A stretch of DNA of 64,000 bases from Fusarium oxysporum f. sp. lycopersici 4287 (GCF_000149955.1 NW_017264852.1:62001-126000), one strand, 5' to 3'; positions 44,696 to 56,742 are shown, counted from the first letter of the stretch. Made by a program: numbers and translations. Notes: generated by a model from the letters alone, not told the origin.

Positions 44696-45660
44696 TTAGA
44701 TAATACTTTCCGCATTATTGGTTTCTAATAACTTATAGGCATAGTCGGTATATCTTCTAGCGGTTCTGCTAATCCTAGACCTTGCCGTCTTATAGAAACG
44801 GTTATAGTAGTAATAATAAGTCACTTATAGCACCGGTATATTATTATATAGGATTAGTCCTTATTCTTTAGTTTAAGAAGAAAAGAGGCATTATTTCTAG
44901 TATAGTAAGTTAATATTAAGCATTTAAAGATTTTTCTTTAGGGTTTATATAAAAGTTATATATAAATTTCATAATTCCGTTATAACAGAGTGCTATTATA
45001 AGCACTGTTAGGAGCTAGAGCCTAAAAGCTGTCTGATGGAGGCTTTATATATGAACCAGTTATGTATTTGATATTTAGGCATAATAAGTAATTTTAGTTA
45101 GGTATTATATTATATGAAGTTCCTTGATCTCCTTGAAAAGCCGTGAATAAGCTAGAAATCCTTTTATATGACTAGAAGCTTATAAATGGTGGTAGAGTAA
45201 TAAAGGGCTAGCGTGGTATACCAGCCACAGGCTATAGGAATTGGTTTAGCAGAGATACTTTAGAGGCTAAAGTAATAAATCAGAGCTTAGATTTCTCTTA
45301 TATTATGATAAAAAATATAGGCAAAGTCCCAGAGATTAATATTTATATCCCGTGCCCCAAATCCCGACATAGCCATTTAACCTAATTAAAGCAGATCTAG
45401 TACTCTTTAGATGTAATAGTAATAATATTACTACTTAATAAATATTACCTAATAAGTCTAATAGCCTTCTAGTAGCAGTAAGATAAGGAAAGTATTTTAG
45501 GTATTAATTACCTTTGCCGGTGAACTTCTTCCTAAGTATCTTACTTTAAGCCCTATATATATTTGAAATACTCTTTTATCCTAATACTATTATACATTTT
45601 AACCATGCCCCTCGTCAGAATTGATATTGTGAAAGGCATGCGATCATCTAGTTAAGTCAA
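44696..45660. other. AT-rich RIP block
   Basis: About 1 kb of AT-rich DNA without frames, directly following the SOD relic. Probably a destroyed transposon; no ends recognised. Confidence 0.55.
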
Positions 45661-45809
45661 AAAGCCTGCCGACGTAGTTCAGCAGGTGTTACACGATCAT
45701 TTCAATGTTCCCCCCTCACGATCGTTACCAAGTCCAAGGAACTGGTCACAAGGACATCACACAGTGCCATTCCCAGCAGACGCCAGGCCGTTCAATGACC
45801 AATGCCAAG

Positions 45810-47007
45810 CTAAACACGGCGGTGACGGAACTTTGCGCTGGCCTTCTTCCCCTTTGCAGCCTCCGGGTTATGGGTGAAAGCAGCAGCGCCGCCAAAAGGA
45901 CCAGCAGTAGCACTGTTTCGCACCCTCGCAATGCATACCCCAGAAACCCCAGCCACTTTTCCAGAGCAAACCTTACCCGTAGGCACTTTGACAATAACCG
46001 GGAAGTCAGTCGAGCTCACTGTCGAAAAGCCCAACACTCCAATGATGTTCTGAACCACTTCAGCGGACTTGAAAGCTTTCGGATCAGTACCTCCAGAAGT
46101 AAAATCGATGTCAACTAGTAGGGGACCAGCGCCGTCCTCGTTGACCTGAGTGTAGAAGTGTCAATATGAGTCATGAATTAGAATCATGGTCACGAACCTG
46201 ATGGTAGATCAACTTGAGAGTTCCGTCGGATGCAGTGGTTGGTAGCCCGAGTTCGGCACCAACTCCAGTGTAATTCTGGACGCCGTCTTCGATGTATCCA
46301 CGAGGAGATGGCACTCCCTTTGCGGTTTGGAAGAAATCATCCAGAAGACCGTTGACTCCGTGCTCAGCTCCTACTATCTATTAGCATATGAGTCGCAATA
46401 TCAGTTACTTCAAAGCGACTTACCCAGGGCCAAACCGCCGACTGGGGAGCTTTCAATTCCGTCTTGTACACCTGAAATAAGTTAGTGATCAGAAACCTGA
46501 CTAAAAGGGGCGCAATGAAGACCTACCGTTCACAACTGCACCAGCGTTACCGGTCACGAAAGATACGGCTTCTCTCGTAGCTACAGAGCGTCAGTTTCCA
46601 AGAGTCTTCCGTTGCTTGCCATATCACTATACCTTCTTCTCCACCCCCGAGAATGGTGTCAGCAAGGGACCGGCTCTTGATACCCTGCATAAATGTCTTG
46701 ATGACACGAGAGCCGTCGACTGGGCCCTTACTGGTTCGGCCAAGTGCAGAGGCTTTACTGGTACCAAGTTCGGGGTCACGGATCACGCTGGTATCTACCT
46801 GCGCTCCAGAAGCAGCGGATGTAGAAGATCGAGGAGTTCCATCAAGGACTGTTCCCCGTTAGCTCCAGGTTCAGATTTCCTAGGAGTGTTCTTACTAGTA
46901 AGTCCTGGCATAACAACACCATTGGCGCCAATCACTCTGGTGATGGTTCCATGGGCTTGCGCCAAGTGGCTCCAGGCCAGGGCAGAAAGAAACAAAGTAG
47001 TCAGCAT
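45810..47007 (-). CDS. Egh16-like (GEgh16/MAS family) secreted protein
   Basis: Six exons: 47007-46896, 46848-46633, 46580-46527, 46471-46424, 46370-46198 and 46145-45810, 312 aa. Five introns of 47-55 nt, all GT..AG, keeping frame (the first with a GCTAAC branch point). Signal peptide MLTTLFLSALAWSHLAQA, then the family start HGTITRVIGANGVVMPGL. Next come DTSVIRDPELGTSKASALGR and GPVDGSRVIKTFMQG, and a C-terminal domain with QVNEDGAGPLLVDIDFTS and GVCIARVRNSATAGPFGGAA. Members are fungal-specific secreted proteins, several expressed during appressorium formation or host invasion (Magnaporthe MAS/GAS, Blumeria Egh16). Intact despite the decayed DNA on its 3' side. Confidence 0.9.
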
Positions 47008-49049
47008 TTTGAAAGAAGTAATGAGTGATGAAGAAATAAGATAACTGGGAGGATATGAGTAACTGATTGCTGGATGCCAAACACCTATATATATTCTAAC
47101 AGTCTAACAGACTGCGAATATTCACGTGCTTGCTAACAGATTTCCATCTCAAGATATCTTCGACATTGCGCTATACATAGATGCACGCCCTGAGAAACCG
47201 TGTTCTGAAACGAGGTGCCATGACTTCACGTTTCTGTGACTATACCCTATTAGGAAGGCCTCTCATCTCGAGATTCAGGCTTGTCAGGTTCAGCTCTCAT
47301 CTTCAGCCGCTGGGATGTTTCAAACCAATATTGATGACACTATTCAGGACAGCGAAAGTGGAGTGAATGTCCAGAAAGAGAAGGTGGAAAGAATGTTTGA
47401 CAGGATCTGCTGCTGGGAGCCCGTGCAACAGAGTTCAGGTACAGCAAGAATGCACCCGAGCGTCAAAGGCACGGACCTAGCTTCTCGGAAACAATCACGG
47501 ATGTGCTGTCATAGCGTTGTCACATGTAACTTGGCGTGCCGACGACGACTGGTTCTCCAGCATAACATCCTCAAACCAGCTTTGGCCAGCACTGTAAAAT
47601 ATGCAATTGAGAGAGAAAGCAGGGGAAGTCTGTAACTCATTCTTCACACAAGATTTATCGCTTTGAGTTTTGGGGTGTTGTGAAGGCGATCGCGTTGAGG
47701 AGAGTGAATAGTGATCGAGGAAAGGGCCATCGCAAACACGGCTTTTGCTGTCATGATGGCGACGATTGTCAGCGTCTCTAATCGCACAATGTACTTGACA
47801 TACAACCCAATATTATATTGTGGCCTGGCAAGTCATTATAGACTGTAAGGGTGATGCAAGTTAATCTTGTTCAATTTGCGCATCCTGCTCTTCCTCTTCG
47901 CGAGTTTTGCCTGGATTGTTGTCTTTGTGTTCTACAGGGCAGATTCGGTAACATTTCCAAGATGCAAGTCAAAATTGCGCATGACACAACGGCCGGGGGT
48001 TAGTAAAAGTAAGAGCTTTGATACTCTTTAACAAGAGAGGTGTCTTTCAGTATATTCTTGTTGGGGCTGGATCTGACCGAGATATTCAACTTGCGTGCTG
48101 GGTAGTCGTGACCTTTCGTGACCGCGAGCACCAATTCTGGCTCTTTCGCTCTCTGGAGGACCCGCGGCGATTTTTCATGGTTAAGCCAACTACTCGCAAG
48201 TTCATTCCTGGTCACATTGCCCTCGCCCAACACTTCTAAATAGTCTTTTTGGGACGCCAGAGTTCAAAGGCGGGCGGAATCACTTTATGGAACTTGGGAG
48301 ATCCGCCTACAATCACATAATCTTCCTCGATCCGGCCGCCTCAGATAACAGTGTGGCCATTTTTTTCTCTTCTCCTGTTTATCGCGTCATGGTTCATCAA
48401 ACTTGTCCCCGCCAATCGCCATCTCCGGAGCGATGAGCGGAAAATTAGCTAGAGGCAATTTATCTATGGGAGCGTTCCAACAACGTGCAAGGTGACGGCA
48501 TGATGCCAATAAATATGACTGCATCCCATAACAAAGCTTCCACAAACAGGTAGGTCATTCTATTCGGCAATCTATGGTTAAAACATTTTATCTTTTTATT
48601 TTAATGTTACTGCCCCAGCTTTAGAAATTATCCTCGCTCAAACTAACACTCAGAAAACTACAACATCGCATGTATCTCTTGGCTCTCTTAACTCTACTAA
48701 CGCAATGTATGTATGAGTCCAAGAAGATAAACAAAGACTTCCTTAATACTGTATTACTAACAGGCTCTATATACTGCATCTCATGATGATGCTAAAGGCT
48801 ATTCTTGTTTCAGTTGGATTCTGTAGGGTACGGCTGTATTGTTAATTTTTGTGCTTAATCCCTGTCTAAGATCTGATTGGTTGAACTCATTTCTCATTTG
48901 GTCAAATCCCGCTGGAGCATGCTTATCAGCTTATCGCCCGACACACTAACTCACTTTGGCTAATGCCACTTGCCAGAAAGAAGCTATTTAAAATACCACT
49001 GCACATTTCCATTGGTAATCATCATTGCCGTTCAACCGACATCACAACC
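47008..49049. other. Long intergenic region
   Basis: No gene I can support. Two overlapping opposite 73-77-codon frames at 48000-48239 are the longest candidates and neither shows a motif. Near 48985 a TATA-like ctatttaaaatacc precedes a short leader and an ATG at 49050. Confidence 0.4.
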
Positions 49050-49141
49050 ATGTCTAACGCCGCCGTCAAGCCTTCGAGGCGCGGGACAGGCTGAAGCATA
49101 GCTTATTTAAAGGATCACATTTGCGCAAGGCCGCGTGTTTG
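49050..49141 (+). pseudogene. Possible orphan gene start (first exon of a lost gene)
   Basis: A good TATA-like box and leader precede ATG 49050 (MSNAAVKPSRR..., stop after 14 codons). The next frame reads FEARDRLKHSLFKGSHLRKA for another 25 codons. A one-base shift would join them. Nothing follows but AT-rich DNA, so if real it is a truncated gene. Family unknown. Confidence 0.25.
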
Positions 49142-49479
49142 GACTAAGTTTCAGGCTATGATCTAGTTACATTTCATCGTATACTGGCAACTAACCTTCT
49201 GAAGAGATACACCTTTATCATTCGGAGTGTATCTACTTTCAGCCTTCTCTGCTGTTTCTGGATACATCAGAATGCCCTTTTGGTCTCCACGAAATGATAC
49301 ACGCCGTATTGCACCATGAGGGATTGACCCTTGCGACGACGGATGGCTGAAATCACACTATAAACAATCAGATGTACAAAGCGTCAATCCCTTCACCTCA
49401 CCGATACCGATTCTCGTAACTTCAGACAGATTAATGCTTGCGCGTTACCAATTGCCTAACATTCAAAAGTTCCGATTCG

Positions 49480-49680
49480 CCAAGCAAAATTTACTTTAAT
49501 ATATTATTTAATAAAAGCACTACTTAAAACATTATTATAGTATAGATAGTAATATATACGTCTTTAAAGAGTAGATTATTCAACATAAGATTATAAATAT
49601 TATTAGAATAACTAAAGACTAATAAAGCTCTTTAAATTATAAAGATCTTATGCCTTGGTCACTACCTCATTAGCCTAGTT
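49480..49680. other. AT-rich block
   Basis: Short AT-rich RIP-like stretch (ttaatatattatttaataaa) without frames. Confidence 0.5.
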
Positions 49681-50596
49681 TCCAAGGTGTTTCATGAAGT
49701 TAAACAGACCCTAACATCAGCCCAGATAAAGTCCACGAGTCTTCTGCAACTCCGCCAACCCCCTGGAACTCCGCAGGTTACAGCAGTACAGCTGCCGCGT
49801 ACTAATGCATCTCAGAATTCTAACGCAGGAAAGGCGAATCTAAGTGTTGGTTTAATTTCCTGTAAATGAATCGTAAAGCTTCCGGAGCCACACCGACTCT
49901 GATGAGTGATGCAGAGCTGCCGCCCGGTGATGAGCTGAAAAAACTATCGTCTATACCCTGCACGACTCGTGTTATCTACGTGATGATCCTTGTCCGCGCC
50001 TGTCATGAATCTGGGCCTAAATCACCCACGAGAGTGACCATATATATGCCTGGCTGACACTAGCCAAAGACTCGCTTCTTCCATTGGCCTTCAGGCATAA
50101 GTGTATTTCATCTCAGCGGTGCTACAGATATTTATGATCTCAATTTGAACAGCGTGAGAATCTAGAGCATGTCATCCATGACCACATGTTAAGGACAGGG
50201 AACGATAGCAACACCAATACTCAGCATTCAATAAACAGTCACATGCATTAAACATTTGGATCATCAGGCTCAATAGGAGTCCGGTAACTCCGTCCTACCT
50301 TCGCAGTTGCATTAACTCCGTTGTTAGTGGACTAGACCAAAGTGCTGCGGTCGCCTTGGCAGCGAGGTTGTTGGCGGACTTTCAGAAACCTGGGGTCACA
50401 TAGTTATGATCCTGAGATATGCATTTATTTCTTCGAATATAAATACCTGACGCTTCGACGACAGATCTTAAGAACTACCCATCAATCAGTCACGCAGCAC
50501 ATTCATCTTAGTATCAATATGCCATACTTGAACATTCTCCAACATGTCTACTCCTCCATCTCCAGATACACCGTGGTCCCTCACTAGTAGACAGCC

Positions 50597-51060
50597 ATGG
50601 TAACCAGAGGGTCCCATGGCATTAGCCAAGCCATTTCTCTCAAAGGCATCAGCAAGCTAGCCGTCACCTATACTTCTAATATCAAAGCAGCTAAGTCATT
50701 AATATTATAAGCATTCTAGCTTACTAGGGTAACTCGGATCCTACTGTAATATATAAAGCCAGAAAAGCCACTCTATAAGTATATATAAGGTTTCTTACTA
50801 ATAGTTTTGGCAAATCGACTCGGGCTATAGTTAACAATATCATTATAGGCTTAACTGCCACTGATTCTATTAAGACTACCCAGGAGATGAACTTGATGCC
50901 GGAGTCTTATTTCGATGCGCAGATTGAAAATACAACTGCTGCAGGTAGGATTAGTATTCCTGATGACATTGCATATATTATTAGATTCCTATCTAGTAAA
51001 GAGGGACACTAGGTCAACGGCGCAGCCATCAGTGCTAACAGAGGAAACAAGCTTATCATG
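50597..51060 (+). pseudogene. Short-chain dehydrogenase/reductase pseudogene, RIP-decayed and internally deleted
   Basis: The start resembles the SDR Rossmann motif (TRGSHGISQAISL, LAVTYTSNIKAAKSL). The end reads MPESYFDAQIENTTAAGRIS, PDDIAYIIRFLSSKEGH, a TAG, then VNGAAISANRGN. That is the conserved SDR C-terminus, in which the TAG would be the usual Trp (TGG to TAG). Between them (50690-50860) the DNA is AT-rich with stops, and the catalytic YxxxK region is not visible. Clearly non-functional. Confidence 0.65.
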
Positions 51061-51229
51061 TCGGCTTTGGATCAGGAGAGCTTATGCAGCCCATGCCTGA
51101 AGCTCGATGTATTTCCATAGGCCTTAGAGAATTGAAATTACTCTGGAACAGTTGCCTTTGATTCGTCTTAAGTATCAAGCAGGACGATTGTATTGTGCAA
51201 GTAGCAGCTCCACCCGTCGCTTAAGCATT

Positions 51230-51430
51230 GTTATTGCATGATATAGTAAGGCTTTTATTAATAGTCGATTAAGACCCCAATAAAAATAGTTATAGACTGT
51301 CTTAACATATTATGTGTACTGTATAAAATAAACAGAAAAATAAAATATGTATCTGCATTAATAATGATATTAATTTCCTGCTAGTTTATATACTCTTAGG
51401 AAGTTTACCTACAGGGGTAAATTAGAGAAT
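51230..51430. other. AT-rich block
   Basis: AT-rich spacer without frames, probably RIP-affected. Confidence 0.45.
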
Positions 51431-51546
51431 TTTACTTATGCCCTAACTATGGCTGCCTGGAATGCCACTGGATATTTTGCATTACCTTGACTCATCCTAA
51501 AAGTACCGATGGCTAGCTGGGCAAAGATTTCTATATTCCCTAGTGG

Positions 51547-51646
51547 NNNNNNNNNNNNNNNNNNNNNNNNNNNNNNNNNNNNNNNNNNNNNNNNNNNNNN
51601 NNNNNNNNNNNNNNNNNNNNNNNNNNNNNNNNNNNNNNNNNNNNNN
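51547..51646. other. Assembly gap (100 N)
   Basis: A 100-N run, a conventional unknown-length spacer. Confidence 0.99.
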
Positions 51647-52195
51647 CCATTGCACGCAAAGCATATTAGACATCATATCGGGGTTCAGATTATTAGTGTT
51701 CCTTAAGGTAAGATCGCCAAATGTTATCAAACCCTGTTCAATCGTTTGCGTTTTGCCGGGCCTGACACATTTAGTTCCACGACCTGAGTCTATGTTCTTA
51801 TGATATTTGGCATTATAATATATTCCCAACCTGCAAGTACCCGCAGGATATAGTCTATAGATTATAAGATACTTTCACGGTATCTAATGAAGTTACATAG
51901 ATAAAGAGTCCTAATGGCAGGCGCACAAATAAAGCAATAGTTCTAGAATTATATCGAATAAAACCCCACCGTTTAGGGCTAGCAGGCGAATGACTTTCGT
52001 GAGGTGGTATCGAAGAAACCGAGCGTCTCTCCTTTGGTGGTAGTGCACTGACAAAGGGGTTACTGACAAACTAGACGCATCTCGCTTGTCGGGAGTAGGC
52101 CTTCTTCCAACCACGACGCGGTATACTAGTAACGCTATCAAATCTTTAAGTACCCAGTGATGCGCTTATAATAGCATGGAATGCCCTATGCTTAC

Positions 52196-52747
52196 TTAAA
52201 CGTGCGAGGGCATCTTCATGGTATCTGCTGCAGGCTGGTAGCCTTGCATGTCATAGGCCGGGACCGTGCGGGATTTGGCTTCTTTGTCCTGTTGAACAAG
52301 AGCACAGCAGAGACACCAGAAAGAGGTGCAGCAATCACCCATTCCATTTCCTTCAATGCCATACTTTTCGCGGAGTTCCCGTCGTCTCATCATATTATAA
52401 CTATTGGTTGATACAACTGATTAGCATGGACTGATGTCTAGCGATCCCAGCTGAGAGGGATAGGCTAAGAGAATCAGATTCTTACATCCAGCCACAATAA
52501 GTAAATGAATGCAAAGCGCAGAAGATCGCGCACTCGGTATTCATGTTCTCAATCGGCACGGAAGGATTATCCATACGCTGGGAAGTACGGCCAAAGACTG
52601 AGTAACGCTTTGTTTTAGCAACAATGACCAGTGAATATCGGGTGTTGGCGACCTACGAATGCATGGTAGAAACGTGCTTAGCAAGCAAGAGTCAAAAGGC
52701 GAGCAGCAGCCACAAAGGCCATGTTGCCAATCTTGATTTTGCGACAT
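52196..52747 (-). CDS. PLAC8 family cysteine-rich protein
   Basis: Three exons: 52747-52657, 52597-52486 and 52400-52196, 135 aa. Introns of 59 and 85 nt. The start MSQNQDWQHGLCGCCSPFDS followed by CLLSTFLPCILFGRTSQRMD is the PLAC8 signature (WxxGLCxC ... CPCIxxGxxxxR). After the second intron come REKYGIEGNGMGDC and CTSFWCLCCALVQQDKE, the C-terminal PLAC8 motif. The fold is a small cysteine-rich, membrane-associated domain. Fungal and plant members have been linked to metal (cadmium, calcium) handling and cell size. The upstream ATG at 52792 only adds a leucine run. Exact role unknown. Confidence 0.87.
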
Positions 52748-52792
52748 GATCGATTCTAAGAGAAGAAGGAGCGACAACAAGAGAGAATGCAA

Positions 52793-53922
52793 AATGAAGG
52801 ACTGGGTATGATGGAACTGGTGTTTTTTCGTTTTAGGTCGAGGGTCTCTGCGAGTATTAGTACTCGTTATCTCTGATCAAAGCTCCAAGACGGGGCTGTA
52901 CATCGTAATTCTGTTACTAATTTGGGTTGAGCAGACGAAATAAAAGGGTTCAGAAGGCTTGGGAGATCGGCTAGCCGCAAGCAGACGACGTTGCCTAAGA
53001 TTATCATTAGCCATTGCCAGGCGGTATTTTGTCCACCCCCTAGACTTAACCAATTAAAGAGTAGTACCGGTCTGTGTCTAATTATCGTACAGAATACGAG
53101 TGTGGATACCTAACATTACTGCAAAACTTCTCGGTCGCACCGAATTCAGACCCACCACCTCTCCTGCAAACAATATTTGCTACAAAGCTTTAGGGATAGA
53201 TACTAAACCATTCTGTTTACTCATGTTTGACCAACACCTTCCTCTTACCACGTCTACTCGGTTTCAGACCCTTCATTTCACTTGGTTGATCAGCGATACC
53301 TCGGATAAGTCAAGCAATCAGACTCCAGTGGGGACCTTGACTTCTGGCTTCTAAGAGCAAACTGCGACGGTACCGAGCATAAGTAGTTAACCCTCTTTAT
53401 GAATTTAGACCCAGTCTTTTGTATTCGTATTGTGTATACAGCTATGTAAAGGTGAGACAAGTTATCCATCCTATTTTAAGTTGTTATTAACTCACCCATA
53501 AGCTTTTCCTCTAGCTTTGATAAGATAAGCTTATCTAAATGTTGTGCTATGTTATGTTATGTTATGTATATTTTTCGTCCGAAGGGTCATTCGCCCCGAA
53601 TAGTCTCCTACTAGAGCGTAGGACGTGCTGGCCTAGGGGCTATCTATGTACTGTATAACTCAATATATCATACTGTAGGGTAACAAAAAACAGAACCCCG
53701 TTTTCAGAAGGGTCTGGTCCGGTACCGTAGTACAATATTTCCGATCCATAGCCACGGTTCATCATTTCCAGGATCTCAGTAAGATATCCGGTCCCGTCGC
53801 TCCGTTAGTTACGTCATCTAGTGGACAACAAAGCCGTAATTGCCCAGGATTGCTAATTAGTCCCTAGGCATTTCTCCGAGGCCCGGAATTAGAGCGCGTC
53901 CTGGATGTGATATGGTTAGATT
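52793..53922. other. Intergenic, no supported gene
   Basis: A plus-strand 84-codon frame at 53100-53354 has no motif. A palindrome GATAAGCTTATC lies near 53526, and (TGTTA)3 near 53549-53565. Confidence 0.4.
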
Positions 53923-54052
53923 TTAATTCGGCAGGGTCCTGGAATACTTGTGAGATAGCAATAAAAGACTCCCAGAAACTCTAAGGGGAGTACAAGCATT
54001 CAAAATGTGCCAATCATTTCTTGTCCTGGCTTTAAGGCAGGTTGAGACTTGA

Positions 54053-54476
54053 TTATTGTGAATGGCGCTTGGTTTTTTGAAAGGCCCGACATTCAAATTC
54101 TGAGGGCGTGTCATCGTTTTGTATGGGGAATGCAAGCGCTGGGCAAAACAGAGTTCTTCCCAAGGTCGTAGACAGAGTAGTATCGTCGGAGGAAAGCATC
54201 ATCGAGAATAACAAGAGGTGCGACAGGCTCGGGGAAGTCCATCCCAGGAAGGTAGAGATACAGCTGCCCTGAACCTCGAGGATGTAGTCGGTGGCGGGGA
54301 GGCCGTAGTTNNNNNNNNNNNNNNNNNNNNNNNNNNNNNNNNNNNNNNNNNNNNNNNNNNNNNNNNNNNNNNNNNNNNNNNNNNNNNNNNNNNNNNNNNN
54401 NNNNNNNNNNTCCGTTCGTGAGTCCCGGTCCCGTATCACTTAGCAAATTGACTAGGTCCCGTGGATCCCAAACCAC
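54053..54476 (-). pseudogene. C-terminal fragment of a pepsin-type aspartic protease with frameshifts
   Basis: The minus strand reads NYGLPATDYILEVQGSCIST-FLG in one frame. One base later it reads MDFPEPVAPLVILDDAFLRR and YYSVYDLGKNSV in another. This is the A1 protease C-terminal region (CISGF.G, P.GPLWILGD.FL..YY.VFD), including the flap-distal ILGD turn, here ILDD. A further one-base shift after NSV returns to FAQRLHSPY. At least two indels, and the upstream part is lost in the gap at 54311-54410. Confidence 0.65.
54311..54410. other. Assembly gap (100 N)
   Basis: A 100-N run inside the protease fragment. Confidence 0.99.
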
Positions 54477-54600
54477 TCTTGCTCATTTGACAAACGTTGA
54501 GATGTCAGACCTTTATTGCTACTTCAGTAATCAATCAATGAGAGGGAGGCAAAAATAAAACAGCACATGCCCTAGTAAATTTGCTCAGTTGATACAGTAT

Positions 54601-54617
54601 GGGGGGGGGGGGGGGGG
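54601..54617 (+). repeat. Homopolymer run of 17 G
   Basis: An uninterrupted G17 tract. Unusual in an AT-rich area; could be a true mononucleotide repeat or a sequencing artefact. Confidence 0.85.
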
Positions 54618-54778
54618 CTGAGGCTGGCGTGCGTGCTGGCTCTGCCGCTGTCAGATGAAAGTGTCCACAACCATATATGATTCGATCAAATCAGTTCAGC
54701 CAAATCAAATAAAATCAAATCACCTGTGTAGCGTAGTTAAATTTAGAAGAAAGAAATCAACGTACATGATACAGCGCA

Positions 54779-54833
54779 TGCACCGAGATCTCCATCAGCC
54801 ATTCGTCGTTCCATTCGACGTTCCATTCGATCA
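54779..54833 (+). repeat. Short tandem repeat of gttccattcga
   Basis: The 11-12-mer (c)gttccattcga occurs twice in tandem with a third, degenerate unit before it (ccattcgtcgttccattcga...). Confidence 0.55.
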
Positions 54834-55177
54834 TTTAGGGCTCAACCATTAGATATGTCATAATTTAACAGGGGCTGGTACCCGTCTTACACTCTAAGTA
54901 AGCCCTACAGGAAAGTACGAGATTGGCCTACCTCGAATAGTATTTAAGATACTCTAGCATGGCGTTTTCGACAATGGAACATTGGTTCTTTGCTATTAGA
55001 TTGGCGACCGTCAGCCACTCGACGGCTCCTTTCGAATTGATGTTGTACCGTATTATAGGTCAAGATTGAAGGTTGGAAGCCGTTGCATTATCTATCTAGC
55101 ACGAGCACTGACCTTTCCCCGGTAAACTAATCGCGATACAATTAAAAGCGAGTAAAGAAGGAATTCATTAGAGCAAC

Positions 55178-56742
55178 CTACAGGACGATAGACAACAAGA
55201 CTGCTCCAGTTGCAATAGTTGCATACGAGCTAGGACCAAACCTTGCGCCAGCTGCATTATCCTCTTCTTTTTGACTTTGGCTTTCTCCAATGATATACTC
55301 GGGCTCATAATCTCGAACAGCCGTGTCATTAGACTTCCCGTCCCAACAGTACCGATCAAAGCAAGTGTTACATGCATCAGGAATATCCTCATTTGCCTTC
55401 CACCAACTCCTGCTCATAATGGCACATACAACACAGACAGACCACTCCTTGTCTATAGTGCTATTACCCTGAGTGGCTCCATTAAGAGCATTTTGGATAA
55501 TATTATCGCGCTCTCTAATAGAGTAAGTCATATCAAATGTCGACACATTACTATGAGCAGTGTATGGCGCATTAGGGATATAGAAGATAAGTGGGGGAGG
55601 GAACTGGCCGTCTAAGAGTGTAAAGTTATTGGCATCGCAGCCAAATAAGGTAGGGCGTTGGTTTAGGCGCTTGTTGATAAAGGTTTCGGCCGAAGGAATA
55701 TGGGGAAATAAGGTGCCATTGCCAATACGAGAGTCGGCACGGTCATATGTGGCACGAAGTGCAGTGCCATTAGGCCAGTTGTTAACTGTATCTGCAGAAG
55801 AATCGATAGCAAAGATAATATCAACGCCACGAGTAGGCTGGATCAGAGGATGAAGGGGTAGATTTTGTAGATCCTCTCCGCCGTCAACCAGTGTTAACTG
55901 GTAGTCCTTGGCATTTATGCTCTTATTGGTAGGATTCCAACCAAAGAAAGGATTAGGTGTGTATTGAGCAATATCCTCATTGCCTACATCTAAGCCTTTC
56001 AAGATTGTTCCAATGGTGTTGATGATAAAAGAGGGGATGTCATTTTCGGCACCGATTTTTGTTATATTGTGCAAAAGGAACTGATTGAATAGTGAGGAGG
56101 ATGTTCCCATAACAAAACCGAGTTGATCAAAACCCCGAACACATTCTCCTTGGGAACTAATAGTACCGTTTGTGAAGTTCGAAGCGAGATAGCGGATAGG
56201 CGCAAATCCATATATAGTAGGATCCCAGGTGCCAAACTCAAACGGGTTAAACTCGAAGACAGTTGCGTTAAGGGAAATTACCCGGTCGCCAGGAGCACGG
56301 CCATCAGCCACAAGTATGGGGAAAGGAGTATCAGCATCCTTAAAGCTGGAGGTTTCCGCAATGGAAGAAAATGTATACGCAGGCCCGCCATCAGAATCAT
56401 TGATGAGTTGGTATGATAGAGCTCGACCCCACCAGTCTGTAAGGGTAGTATTCCATCCCTTATCCTTCTCATCGACAGCATGGCTGATATCTTTCCAATA
56501 ATCGGCAGTGTTCAATAGGCCAATTCCTGAGCTCTTTGGGCCTTTGAGAATAGAACGATCAAAGCGCCAGACGGCAGAGTCACTGGTGCCGCGCTGTAGC
56601 TCTGGGATAGTTGAGAAGTTGTTGGCGAAAATAGAGCCTACAAGCCAGCCGCCACCAGAGAGCCCGGCAAGATAGGTTGAGGACTGTAATAGACCGCTGA
56701 TAGGACCGGATTCATTATTGCGTGAGTCGGCAGCAGAAAGGA
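55178..56742 (-). CDS. Lysophospholipase (phospholipase B), GPI-anchored; 5' part in assembly gap
   Basis: About 521 codons are visible, from [20 protein letters not shown] to the stop at 55178. The catalytic Ser motif is [12 protein letters not shown]. Further family blocks: [52 protein letters not shown], and [20 protein letters not shown] with the catalytic Asp. The C-terminus has paired cysteines ([21 protein letters not shown]). A hydrophobic tail after a small-residue site ([14 protein letters not shown]) fits a GPI signal. The missing N-terminus (about 100 aa including a signal peptide) fits inside the 935-N gap. Hydrolyses acyl chains of (lyso)phospholipids at the cell surface. Confidence 0.9.

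Noticed and set aside
48000..48239. Opposite-strand ORFs of 77 and 73 codons
   Set aside because: No motif, no promoter or splice evidence, and they overlap each other.
49687..50057. Two in-frame ORFs (60 and 63 codons) separated by one stop, vaguely like part of a fungal transcription factor (LPPGDELKKLSSIPCTTRVI)
   Set aside because: The match is too short and vague; could be a relic but I cannot name it.
53548..53566. ATGTT microsatellite
   Set aside because: Only about three units; within chance for AT-rich DNA.
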